A DNA stretch of 33,305 nucleotides from a virus: IMG/VR virus record IMGVR_UViG_3300009593_000066, positions 1 to 33,305 of that record, one strand, 5' to 3'. The notes under the pieces are model-generated. The model did not search any database. It was given only the letters and a program-made list of their open reading frames with translations, and was not told the DNA's origin. Shown piece after piece: positions 1 through 9,885 of the stretch; the stretch's first letter is position 1; every line of letters starts with the position of its first letter. The position numbers and the translations under genes are program-made.

Positions 1-3000
1 CCAAGTCCTCTTAATATAGAATCTACAGCTCCGTTAGCAGTGTCCCAGCTTTTTTCATCAACATCTTCGTCACTAGCTTCATCTCCAAATCCTAGCGCAA
101 AAGCTCCTTGCTGCATCATGTTAAACCAAAGATTTTGAACTACTCCATAATATACAATTTTTCCTAAATTACTTTTCCAATCTCCTCTTTTGTTTACTAT
201 ATCTTTAAATGCTGCTTTTTGTAATCTAGCATACTGCATAGGCGTGTTAACAAATTGTAAAAATATTCTACCAACATCACTAGATTGCTGCATAGATATT
301 TTACTTGGGTCAGAAGATTGTTGAGATTTTTCAGATATCTCCATGAACTCTTCATAAGCTTTTTTCTTTGCTGCTTCTTTCGATAACCCTTCTCTTTTAA
401 TTAAATCATTTATTCTATTTCTATACCATGTGGCGCCACCAGAAGCTATAGCAAAACTATCTGCAAATCTAGTAGGAGTATAACCTTTCTCAAGAATGTA
501 ATTAACAGCAGCTTTCGCTTTATTAGAACTAGTAGCGGCTGCATCTGCAATTTCACTTTCTGATATATTCATTTTCAAACCATTCCTTCTATCTACTAAG
601 TAGTCAGAATTCATTAATTCCATGAAGTCTTTCCAATATTGAGGTTGATTAGCGAAAGCTTTACCAGCTTTAATTGGATTATTAAAGTTCATGTTTATGA
701 AGTTAGCAGATGATATTGTTTGTAGAATTGCTGATCTCATATTAAGAAACATTATAGTTCCTTGTGCATTGTTTATATAATCTAGCACTTGATTACCTAA
801 TCTATTCCCAGTTTCAGTTCTATTTTTACCAGATTTCATCCTAGTTAACATATTCTCTAATGACTCCCTATACTTAGGACCATATGCTGCTTCTAGCTTG
901 TTCAGGTTCTTTTCTGAAAATAACACATCAACATTATCTCTCCATTCTTGTAAGTACTTACTTCTTTTTGTTGTACTTAAAACATCAATTAAATCAGTAG
1001 TAATAGTACCACTTAACCAATGATCTTTTGGTTTATTGTAACCATCTCCTTTCGTTAATTGTAAAATAGATTCAGCAAATGCATGAAGTTTTCCATCCCC
1101 TTCTATTAACGTACTCAACTCCATTAAATCTGTTTTGGAAAGTCCAGGAATTTTTTGTCCAGTTTTATTCCATAAATAAACTCTTACGGCTTGTTCTTTA
1201 GTAAAACCTGATTTAGTCTTTTCTCTTAGATCTTTAGGAACTTCTAATTGCTTTTTTATAGCTTTAAAATCTCCCATCATATTAACTCTTGCAGTAGCTA
1301 AACTATTAACTCCTCTAGCATAAGGCTTATACAAAGTTTGATTATAAAACTCTCTTTGTTGTTCTCCTACTTTACCTTTACCTAAAGTAAAATCCATTAA
1401 ACCTGTAAAATCTTCTGCTGAAGGAGGAATCCAAAATTTTCTTTTTTGATTTTCTTTTCCTCTTACTTTCGCTTTAGCACTAGAAAATTCTTTTTGCCAT
1501 TCTATACCTGTTTTACCTTCAATGATTTTATTAAACATCATATCTAAGTTTTCAGAACTTCTATTAAATCTAGCTTGTTGTACTTGCGATTTAACATCGA
1601 TAGGTTCTAAAGCTTTTCTTACCGCTTCTACGTTCTGTGGTGCGTCATCAGCAAAATAAAAATCATTATATCCTTCTGCTGCTTTATCTACTATCCATTC
1701 AGCTTTCGCTTCTCCTGTAGAATTACCTAAACCTTTAATGTTTTCTAAAGGAATATCAATTCCCATAGCTTTTAAAAACTGATGTATAGCGGGAGCTGAT
1801 TCTTGAGATCTAGCAGTTAAAATAAACATGTCTCTATCTCCTGCAGCTTCTTTCATTTTCTTCATCACATCGAACAGTGGTCCTTTTTTCCCATCAACCA
1901 CTTTGTTAAAGTCAGAGAAATCCATCTTCCATCCTTCTTTAACTAATTGTTCTCCTTCTTTAGCAAAATCTTCTGCTGTTAAAACTTTTCTTTCTTTTCC
2001 TTTAGTTGCAAACACTTTACTACTTGTCCGTGCTACCGTATCGTCAAAGTCAAATATTCTAGCTTTCTTTTTCTTTGCATCAATCTTTTTACCAGTGTCT
2101 AAAGCTTTATCTGCGGTTTTTGTTATATCTATTAACTCTTGTTTCGTTTTACCCTTAGTAGAAGATCTATTCCAAAGTCCTATGTTTTCTACTATTTTTC
2201 TATCAACCGCTTTTACTTTTTCATTTCTAGCTATCTTAGCTGCTATCTCATGTTCTTTCCCATATTTAGCACCTTCATAATCTTTAGTCTTAACATATTC
2301 TTTTAGATTAATAAAAGCACGTGCTCTAGGGTCTCCATACGTAGCTTCGTTAAGTGCTCTCCCGTATCTTTCTCCTCCTTTAATTACATTGTATGCTTTA
2401 TCAGTTTTATATTGATCTTCTAGTAGTTTATCTAAAGTTTTTGTTTCTCCTTTTTCATAAGTCTCTATTAATGCTGTTTCATAACTATCAAAAGCTTCAT
2501 TTAACATTTTATTTGCAGAGCTTTTAAGACGTAGAGTTTTACCTTTCCCAACCCAAGATCCTTTGTTGTTTAGTATAGCTGATAATTCTCTTAATAGAGG
2601 ATCTGCCGCACGCTTGTGTTCTACAGTAAGATTTTTTAATCTATCCCCTTTAAGCGGAATCATAGCGTCAGTTAAATTAGCAGCTGATCTTAAATGAGTA
2701 GTCATGTTAGTATTATAACTATTTAACTTTAAAAACAATAATTCCTTATCTATTTCTCCTTTCTTAAAATCTTTGAAATCTTCAATTATTTCATCTAATA
2801 GATTTTTTTGAAATTCATTAGCTTCAATTTCTCTTTCTGTTATTTCTTTTTCTAATTTTTTAAATTTCTCTGGATTGTTTTTGGCCCAATTTGGATCTGC
2901 TTCCATTTCCAAAACATCTTCCATTAACCATTTTAAACTTTTAGGATTTTGACCTTTAGTTTGTATTTCTGATTTAACAATTTCTCCATCTATTTTTAAA

Positions 3001-6000
3001 GATCCTGGTTTTAAACTACCTTCTTTAGCATGTCCTTTTTCATACACTTGGTATTCTAAATCTATTCCATATTCTTTTAACAAAGGCTTCATAGTCTCAT
3101 ATAGATCTGGTTTACCTCCGAAAAATTGTCCTCTTTTTCCACGCGCACCTCCAGCAGTTACTAAATGATTAGTATTATATTTTAAATAATTAAGAACCAC
3201 TTCAGCTGGATCAGTTTCATTAACAAAAGATTCTCTAAGCTTTTTATTTAAATACTTCATAGTATGTTCAACCCCATCATTAGCTCTCTCAACAGCTTTT
3301 TGTTTCGCTGATATATTAACATCCAATTGCTTTTGTAGTTTAGAAGATTCACTTACTTCTAATCCTCTATCTAAAGTTTTTTGAATTTCAAAGTCTGCTA
3401 TTTCTTCAGCTTTTATTTTGTTAATATCTTCTTTTAAGTATTTAGCTTCTCTTTCTATTTTGTTTTCAATATTACCTTTTGAAAATTTATATCCTTTTAT
3501 TACCTTCTTTCCTACATTTAATAAATCTTTTGCCATTCCTCTAGCTATTGTATTATTAATTGTAAATCCATCACCAAAGTCTATAGGTTTTCCATCAACT
3601 TCTACTACGTCTTTAATTATATTTTTTAATTCTGTTTCTGTAACTTCTGGCCATCCAGCTTTTATTAATTTAGATGGTAATTTTTCTTTTAATATACTAC
3701 TTATTTTATCTGTTATTTCTAAACCTAAAGGAGCATCTGTACCCACTTCAACTCTAATAGCTTCGGCTAAAGTTGCTGATTTTCTAAAATTACTAATCTC
3801 TATTTGTTGGTTTATTTTTTGTGTAAAATCTCCAGCTTCTAATTGTTTAACTTTAAAAGCTTCTCCAAATTGACTAGTAACTTCTCCTTGAGCAAGCAGT
3901 TCTTTTACAGTGCTCATGTAAGTGTCTCTACGTTTATTGAATTCTTCTTGTGTTATCTCTTTATTGTCTAATTCTAACCTTGAAGTATTAAAATCCTTTT
4001 CAGCTTGATCAAGTTTGTATTCTATTTCGTTTTTCATCTCAATAGTTTCCAAAAACTTTTTAGATCCCCAACTGTCTGCTATTTGATAAGCTAATCCTTT
4101 CTTTTTAGCTCCCCATCTACTTGGAACAGCAGCTTCTATAAACTTCATCTTATCAGCTTCAGTAAGATTTTCTTTTACTTTTACACTTTTAGGTCCAGAA
4201 GTCCAACGCTTATCTCTACCTGTAGTACCTGTAACTGATTGAGACCCCTTAGTAACTAAGAAAGGAAAATTTCTTGATACATAACCAATGGGTAAACCAC
4301 GAACTATACTTTCAAAATTTTTCCCTACATAATCAGTATATTCAGCTTTAGTAGTACCCATGCTTTTCTCCACTGCTTTAGTTCCTTTCTCTCCAAATTG
4401 CTTTTTAAATTCTCTAACAAATGGTGATATTGTTTGGTTACGTCCAGCAGGTTGTTCATACGCTTCGATTAACTTAGGAAAATCTAATTCCTTCATATCT
4501 TTATTAAGCTGTTCAATAGAACTTTCATCTAATCCTAGCTTCTTGGCAGTTTGTTCTGCAGTAGCTTTAATGTACACTTCTTCTGGTATAGAAGATTGGT
4601 CAACTACATCAAAGCCAGTCTGTTCTTTCATTTGATCTAAGGATTTTTTTCCTTGATCGTACACTCCCATATCTTTCTTTACGTCTATAGCTTTTCTACT
4701 TAAGTAACTATTAATATAAGCAAAAAACCCTTTAGCACCACTAGTTGTTTGTTTAGCTGCACTAAAACCTTTAACCAATTGAGTTATTTCACTATATACG
4801 CTTCTAACAAAGTTAGCATCCATTCGCTGCGACCAACCTTTAGGTCGTGGAACAGGTAGATTAGCTCCAATTAATCGATCTAATAAACCTTCTTTTTCCA
4901 TTGTTTCTAAAGCCTTCTTCCAACCTCCTTCATTCCAATCACGAGCATTTTCTTTATAAAGCTTTATCATGTCAGGTTCTACATCTTTGACTGCGCTCTT
5001 ATTTAAAGTTTCTGCTAGTTCTCCTTCTTTAGGATTTTCTAACCATTTTTTATATTCTTTTATACCTTCATTAGCGACTTTACTTAATCTATCTAGTTCT
5101 TTTCCTTTAGCTTTGCCAAATCTAGCTAAGAAATCTCTAGCTCCTTCTCCTGTTTTAAAATCAGCATCTTTAAAAGCTGTTTCTTTATTTACTACTTGCT
5201 TAAGTTTACTGGCTAAATTCTTCCAAGTTCTTACATCTCCTTTTTTTGCAAACGGGTCAAGTTTTCCATCTTTGACCATTTCACCATATATAGTTAACCA
5301 TTCAGATCCTTTATAACCAGGTTTATAATCTGGATGAGTTTTCAGTTGTTCTAAAACAGCTTCGTATTCTCCTGTCTTTTTCAAAGTATTAATAAAGTCT
5401 CCAACAAACTGAGGATTAGTTGCTACAGATTTTTCTACTAATGGATGTATAATTTCATGAAATAAAGTATTACGTTTAGCGTTACTCATAATGTTAAAAC
5501 TTTTACCTTCTGCTAATAGAGGTTTGCTACGTTCAAAATTCTTATCAAATTTTATTTGAGCTTTAGCTGCTTTTGCTTTGTCTACTATAGTATAAGTTTT
5601 AACACCGTCCTTAGTTTTAATATCAACATGTGCTCCATAGTCACTTCGCCTTACGTCAACACCCATTTCTTCTAAGAACATTTCATCTATCTCTTCTCTT
5701 TGTTTTAGTTTTTCTACTTCTTTTAATTCTCTTTTATTCTCTTTTTCGAATTTCGTTTTAGCTCTTCTCTCCAATGCTTCCGCAGCTTGCTTCCCATATA
5801 GATCTATAATAGTTTGATTAACAGTTTGACCTTCTTTAGTTTCTATTACTTCAGCTTCAGTAATAGCTTTTTTAAGCCTCTCTATTTCTTGATTAGTTTC
5901 TAATTGTTCTTTTTCAATTATACCTTTTTCTTTTTCTAGTAAAGATTTTTGTTTTTGTTTTATTATTTCAGATTGAAGATCTAATGTGCCTTTGTTTATT

Positions 6001-9000
6001 TCTCCTTTTTTATGAGACTTCTTTAATTGTTCTAATTCTGCTTCGAGTTTATATCCTTCAGCTTGAAGTTTAAAAAATTCTCTTTGTGGTTTAGATCCTT
6101 TTCTAAATTGATAAGCATTGTTTACTTTTGCTAAATTCTCACACCAGTCTACGTAACGTTTAGCATTTAGTTCACTCATACCAGTGCTTCCCATTACTTC
6201 TTTAATCAAAGCATTTCTATTAGCTCCTTCAGACCATGTAGAAATTTGCCCTAACTTTAGCTGGTCCATTAAGTTAGTTTCAGTACCTTTAGATAATCTA
6301 CCTAACAAGTTTTGAAATTCACCTGACATACTCTTTTCTCCATAAGCAGCATCCCACATACTAGGTTGATCATATCGTGTTTGATCAATCTCTGATTTTA
6401 ATTTTAAAAATTTAGAAACTTCTTGAAGATTGTTTATTTCCTTTTGTTTTTCTGCACCAGTTAATTTTTTGTCTGCATTAATTTCTTTAATTTTTTTACT
6501 TGTAGCCAAATCAATTTCTTCTGCAGTCCATGAGCTTTTACGTCCTTCATGGTTTTTAGCGCTATAATTTTTTATTTTACGCAAATGGCCTCCATACATT
6601 TCTGTTGCAGCGTTATACTTTCTAGTAGCTGAAGTGCTTCCAAAGTTTTTAAGATCACCCATTAAAGTTTTAAAACCTAATCTACCTTCTCTACCTGCAC
6701 TTCTTGTACCCATAACTAACATGGTCCCAAAAGTTTCAATAAAAGAATCAGTGTCTAACATGTGATCCCAAGCTTGTGTCCAACTCATTTCTCCATTAAA
6801 AACCTCAGCAATTGTGCCAACCATTTCCCCAGATTTTATAGTAGCTGTACCAATACCAGCTTGAAGCATTTTCTTAGGAACATAACCCGCAGCTTTTAAA
6901 GGAGTACCTAACAAAACTGGATTATTAGCTATTATACTGTTAACTTGTCCCCATTTTACAGCTGCAGGACTAGAACGTTGTGCCGCTGCGCTTAACATAT
7001 TTGTATTAAATCTCGTGTAAGCTCTTCCTAATCCAGTTATTCCTAGTCTTGCCATAGAGGAACCTAAAGCAAAAGACCAAACAGGCATTCTTTCTCTACC
7101 CCAAAGATGTGAACCAATTTGATTAGATCCTTCAAGTATCATCGCTTCATGTAGCATCATTTTAGTCCAACCACCCATAACTGTAGCTGTTTTTCTACCC
7201 ATTCCAGCCATTCTATATAATTGAGTAGCTCTTCTCCCTATATTAGCTAATGCAACTCCACTACCCATTCCTACTGTTACAAGTTCTATTGCTGCAGTTT
7301 CCGCTATCATCACAGCAAAAGTAGGAACCTGTCTACCAATAGTATAAAAGGTAGAAACGTTATCTAGTCTATCGTTTAATTCTTTTTGTAAAGAGTTTAT
7401 TTGAAATTCTTCTCCGGTTTCTTCATCTATCACAGTCTCCATTTTTCCAACTCCGAAATCATTAATCAAAGAAGTTACAAATTCTTGTTGAATTTCATCA
7501 TCGTACATCCAGTCCCCTTCCATTCCAATAGCTTCTGGTAATCCTCTTTTTACACCTGCTATAAATCTTTCATCGGCTTGCTGTTTGAACTCCCAAAAAT
7601 CCTCCGAAGGATCTACTTCTATCTCAGCATGTTCGTTTTCAATACTTAACATAGGATCGAAGTTCATTAAATAAACTTCAGATAAAGCTCTTAAAGTATT
7701 TATTTTACTGTTATATCCTTGAATAAGAGTAGAGTTTCCTTCAACAGGTGTAAGATGCATGAAATCTATAAGACCTGTTTTTTTAAAGTTAGCGAGGATA
7801 GTTTTCATATCTGCTATATCTTCACCAGTAGTTTTTATATTAGCATCAGATGTCCACCCTGTAGCGTCTCTCACTATTCCCGTGAAGCTAGTTGATCCTC
7901 TTTGTCCAAACCCCCATAAGTCAATACCTTGTTCTTTTTCACTTATGTTTTGATTTACGAAAGACTGCATGTCAGCTAAAAGTTCACGCTGTGTTCTTTG
8001 TAGTGCATTTTGTACAGTAGCGTTAGTAAATATCCCTGTTGAAAGATCTTTTACCGTTTGATCATAAGCTTTAACAGAAGCCTGGGCTTCCGGTGATAAA
8101 TCACTATCTCCTTTTCTTACAAGTTTTCCAGTTGTAATATCTATTATAGGAACAGCTCTATTAACATCTGTTAACTCTCTTCCTACGATGTTTGTCCATT
8201 TTGTTTTTAATTCCTGTAGTTTTGCGTAAGTTGAAGTTTTTTCCATTTCAACCTTTGCTTGAGCGATAGCTAATTCTTGAGCTTTCTTTCCTTTTTTACC
8301 GTTAGTGTTATAAATAGATTGAGCTATTTCTCCTAATTCAGCATTGTATGTAGTTAATAGTTCCTTACTTTGAACGTTAACCACAGCCATATCTTCTGCA
8401 TCTTTAACTGTCCATTCCCTGTCAGTAGTTCCTAATTGGTTTGCTGAACTATAAAATGTAGAGTTTTCTTCCTTCTTGACCATGATGCTGAGTAATTCTT
8501 CATCACTTTTTCCAGGGTTTTCTACAGTTACATTATGTTCAAGGTTAGCAGCTCCTATAGCTTTATTTTGTTCTTGCTGTAGATTTTTAAAAGAACTATT
8601 AGAAGTTACTCCGTCTATATGATGATTGAAATAAAACTCCATCATTTGTTGGTTAGCTCTAGCATACTCTTCTAAAACATCCATGTATATAGCTTCTCCA
8701 TACCCTGTATCTGTTCTCCAATCACGACCAGCTAGGAGATCATTCCATGCCCATCTTGCCTCTTGCCATTCCTCTAAAATATCACTATAAGTATTACTTA
8801 AGTCTTCTTTGTCTCCATTAACATAATCGTCATTATCTATAGCATGACGAATAAAACTTCCATCAGAGTTTCGTTGTGTAGGAAAGAACTTAGGTGTTAA
8901 TTGCATGTAATCACCCATAGTAGTATCATTCCACCATGAATAAATTGCACCTCCTTTATCTGCATTGAATATCGCTCCTTTATCCCCAGGTTTAATTGGA

Positions 9001-9884
9001 ACTGTTTCACCAGCTTCATTTTTTCCATAAGAATATTTATTAAGAAAAGTAGCATGTAATCTTCTATCGCCTACAACCCATTCAGTAGAAATAATATTTC
9101 TCCAGTTCTTGTTGTTGGGATTTATTTGATAAATTTTATCTTCATCATATGCTTTAACGTAGGATACTTTACCACCTGTATTAGTTTTTATAATCTCTGA
9201 AGTAGTTTGAGATGTAACCCAATCATTAATCTTTACAGCTTTTTCTGCTACTGTTTTAGCTTTTTCTGCCGCTTTAGCATCTTCTTCTGTTTGTTCAACT
9301 TTATCCCAATACGCGTCTGAATCCGCTATTAGTTCCCACTCTTCCTTACTAGCTCCAGCTCTTTCTTCTTCAGGTAAAACAAATAAACTTCCAGTTTGAG
9401 TATCTAATCCATACTTACCAGTCATCAACTTTTTCTTCATGATATTACTATACCCACGAGACCAATTACCTGGAATACCTGTATTAGACCAAGCCATATC
9501 CCCATTAATCATATCTATAATATCTCTATTATTTTTCCATGTTAATATACGTACGGCTTTTGGTAGATCTCCAACTGCACCTGTATAAACAGCGTCTGGA
9601 TTATATACACTTTCTGCGTATTCGTCTTGAACCTCATTGTTGACTAAAGGGTGAACGTTACTTAAACCTTCAGATTCTACTCCATGTATACGTTTCCAAT
9701 AATCTTCTACTCCATTGAAATTTTTTAAACTACTAAATCCTCGTTGTCGGGATTGATCAAACATATCTCTTAAAAATCTATCATCTCCAAGTATATCCTT
9801 TCTCCATTCATGTTTTTCGTATTGATCAACATAAGATGGGTCGTAAGCAATTATCTCATCCCAGAGTAAATCTAGTTCATCCAT
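1..9884 (-). CDS. Giant polyvalent virion protein (partial, C-terminus beyond window)
   Basis: An uninterrupted minus-strand frame begins at the ATG at 9884 (MDELDLLWDE) and stays open to the window edge, giving at least 3294 residues. I translated nearly all of it and saw no stop. Regions in order: an acidic soluble N-terminus (1-830); a hydrophobic Gly/Ala-rich stretch (about 840-1075); Lys/Glu-rich coiled coil (about 1265-1400); a zincin motif HEIIH at 1476-1480 with possible third ligand E1528; a long helical Lys/Glu-rich linker; a HAD phosphatase module (about 2605-2765) with D2612/D2614 in DFDDT, T2690 in FILTAR, K2727 and D2746/D2747 in FADDAPQN; then a conserved-looking region containing NTPMQYARL near 3210. 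It starts 1 nt after the 457-aa gene, last in an internal-protein cluster. Known for the family: polyvalent phage proteins combine peptidases and other enzymes and are delivered with DNA. Delivery and enzyme activity here are inferred. Confidence 0.9.
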   Translation of the reverse strand, partial: MDELDLLWDEIIAYDPSYVDQYEKHEWRKDILGDDRFLRDMFDQSRQRGFSSLKNFNGVEDYWKRIHGVESEGLSNVHPLVNNEVQDEYAESVYNPDAVYTGAVGDLPKAVRILTWKNNRDIIDMINGDMAWSNTGIPGNWSRGYSNIMKKKLMTGKYGLDTQTGSLFVLPEEERAGASKEEWELIADSDAYWDKVEQTEEDAKAAEKAKTVAEKAVKINDWVTSQTTSEIIKTNTGGKVSYVKAYDEDKIYQINPNNKNWRNIISTEWVVGDRRLHATFLNKYSYGKNEAGETVPIKPGDKGAIFNADKGGAIYSWWNDTTMGDYMQLTPKFFPTQRNSDGSFIRHAIDNDDYVNGDKEDLSNTYSDILEEWQEARWAWNDLLAGRDWRTDTGYGEAIYMDVLEEYARANQQMMEFYFNHHIDGVTSNSSFKNLQQEQNKAIGAANLEHNVTVENPGKSDEELLSIMVKKEENSTFYSSANQLGTTDREWTVKDAEDMAVVNVQSKELLTTYNAELGEIAQSIYNTNGKKGKKAQELAIAQAKVEMEKTSTYAKLQELKTKWTNIVGRELTDVNRAVPIIDITTGKLVRKGDSDLSPEAQASVKAYDQTVKDLSTGIFTNATVQNALQRTQRELLADMQSFVNQNISEKEQGIDLWGFGQRGSTSFTGIVRDATGWTSDANIKTTGEDIADMKTILANFKKTGLIDFMHLTPVEGNSTLIQGYNSKINTLRALSEVYLMNFDPMLSIENEHAEIEVDPSEDFWEFKQQADERFIAGVKRGLPEAIGMEGDWMYDDEIQQEFVTSLINDFGVGKMETVIDEETGEEFQINSLQKELNDRLDNVSTFYTIGRQVPTFAVMIAETAAIELVTVGMGSGVALANIGRRATQLYRMAGMGRKTATVMGGWTKMMLHEAMILEGSNQIGSHLWGRERMPVWSFALGSSMARLGITGLGRAYTRFNTNMLSAAAQRSSPAAVKWGQVNSIIANNPVLLGTPLKAAGYVPKKMLQAGIGTATIKSGEMVGTIAEVFNGEMSWTQAWDHMLDTDSFIETFGTMLVMGTRSAGREGRLGFKTLMGDLKNFGSTSATRKYNAATEMYGGHLRKIKNYSAKNHEGRKSSWTAEEIDLATSKKIKEINADKKLTGAEKQKEINNLQEVSKFLKLKSEIDQTRYDQPSMWDAAYGEKSMSGEFQNLLGRLSKGTETNLMDQLKLGQISTWSEGANRNALIKEVMGSTGMSELNAKRYVDWCENLAKVNNAYQFRKGSKPQREFFKLQAEGYKLEAELEQLKKSHKKGEINKGTLDLQSEIIKQKQKSLLEKEKGIIEKEQLETNQEIERLKKAITEAEVIETKEGQTVNQTIIDLYGKQAAEALERRAKTKFEKENKRELKEVEKLKQREEIDEMFLEEMGVDVRRSDYGAHVDIKTKDGVKTYTIVDKAKAAKAQIKFDKNFERSKPLLAEGKSFNIMSNAKRNTLFHEIIHPLVEKSVATNPQFVGDFINTLKKTGEYEAVLEQLKTHPDYKPGYKGSEWLTIYGEMVKDGKLDPFAKKGDVRTWKNLASKLKQVVNKETAFKDADFKTGEGARDFLARFGKAKGKELDRLSKVANEGIKEYKKWLENPKEGELAETLNKSAVKDVEPDMIKLYKENARDWNEGGWKKALETMEKEGLLDRLIGANLPVPRPKGWSQRMDANFVRSVYSEITQLVKGFSAAKQTTSGAKGFFAYINSYLSRKAIDVKKDMGVYDQGKKSLDQMKEQTGFDVVDQSSIPEEVYIKATAEQTAKKLGLDESSIEQLNKDMKELDFPKLIEAYEQPAGRNQTISPFVREFKKQFGEKGTKAVEKSMGTTKAEYTDYVGKNFESIVRGLPIGYVSRNFPFLVTKGSQSVTGTTGRDKRWTSGPKSVKVKENLTEADKMKFIEAAVPSRWGAKKKGLAYQIADSWGSKKFLETIEMKNEIEYKLDQAEKDFNTSRLELDNKEITQEEFNKRRDTYMSTVKELLAQGEVTSQFGEAFKVKQLEAGDFTQKINQQIEISNFRKSATLAEAIRVEVGTDAPLGLEITDKISSILKEKLPSKLIKAGWPEVTETELKNIIKDVVEVDGKPIDFGDGFTINNTIARGMAKDLLNVGKKVIKGYKFSKGNIENKIEREAKYLKEDINKIKAEEIADFEIQKTLDRGLEVSESSKLQKQLDVNISAKQKAVERANDGVEHTMKYLNKKLRESFVNETDPAEVVLNYLKYNTNHLVTAGGARGKRGQFFGGKPDLYETMKPLLKEYGIDLEYQVYEKGHAKEGSLKPGSLKIDGEIVKSEIQTKGQNPKSLKWLMEDVLEMEADPNWAKNNPEKFKKLEKEITEREIEANEFQKNLLDEIIEDFKDFKKGEIDKELLFLKLNSYNTNMTTHLRSAANLTDAMIPLKGDRLKNLTVEHKRAADPLLRELSAILNNKGSWVGKGKTLRLKSSANKMLNEAFDSYETALIETYEKGETKTLDKLLEDQYKTDKAYNVIKGGERYGRALNEATYGDPRARAFINLKEYVKTKDYEGAKYGKEHEIAAKIARNEKVKAVDRKIVENIGLWNRSSTKGKTKQELIDITKTADKALDTGKKIDAKKKKARIFDFDDTVARTSSKVFATKGKERKVLTAEDFAKEGEQLVKEGWKMDFSDFNKVVDGKKGPLFDVMKKMKEAAGDRDMFILTARSQESAPAIHQFLKAMGIDIPLENIKGLGNSTGEAKAEWIVDKAAEGYNDFYFADDAPQNVEAVRKALEPIDVKSQVQQARFNRSSENLDMMFNKIIEGKTGIEWQKEFSSAKAKVRGKENQKRKFWIPPSAEDFTGLMDFTLGKGKVGEQQREFYNQTLYKPYARGVNSLATARVNMMGDFKAIKKQLEVPKDLREKTKSGFTKEQAVRVYLWNKTGQKIPGLSKTDLMELSTLIEGDGKLHAFAESILQLTKGDGYNKPKDHWLSGTITTDLIDVLSTTKRSKYLQEWRDNVDVLFSEKNLNKLEAAYGPKYRESLENMLTRMKSGKNRTETGNRLGNQVLDYINNAQGTIMFLNMRSAILQTISSANFINMNFNNPIKAGKAFANQPQYWKDFMELMNSDYLVDRRNGLKMNISESEIADAAATSSNKAKAAVNYILEKGYTPTRFADSFAIASGGATWYRNRINDLIKREGLSKEAAKKKAYEEFMEISEKSQQSSDPSKISMQQSSDVGRIFLQFVNTPMQYARLQKAAFKDIVNKRGDWKSNLGKIVYYGVVQNLWFNMMQQGAFALGFGDEASDEDVDEKSWDTANGAVDSILRGL

Positions 9885-9885
9885 A

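Noticed and set aside
2037-2051. DFDDT as a virion RNA polymerase catalytic loop (crAss-like phages carry a DFD-type loop)
   Set aside because: It is followed at the right distances by HAD motifs II, III and IV, and the Thr after DD is the HAD signature, so a phosphatase explains it better.
1828-5316. Several plus-strand open frames of 90-150 codons opposite the giant gene
   Set aside because: They are Ser/Phe/Leu-rich mirror translations of Lys/Glu-rich codons in the continuous minus-strand frame and have no neighbours on that strand.
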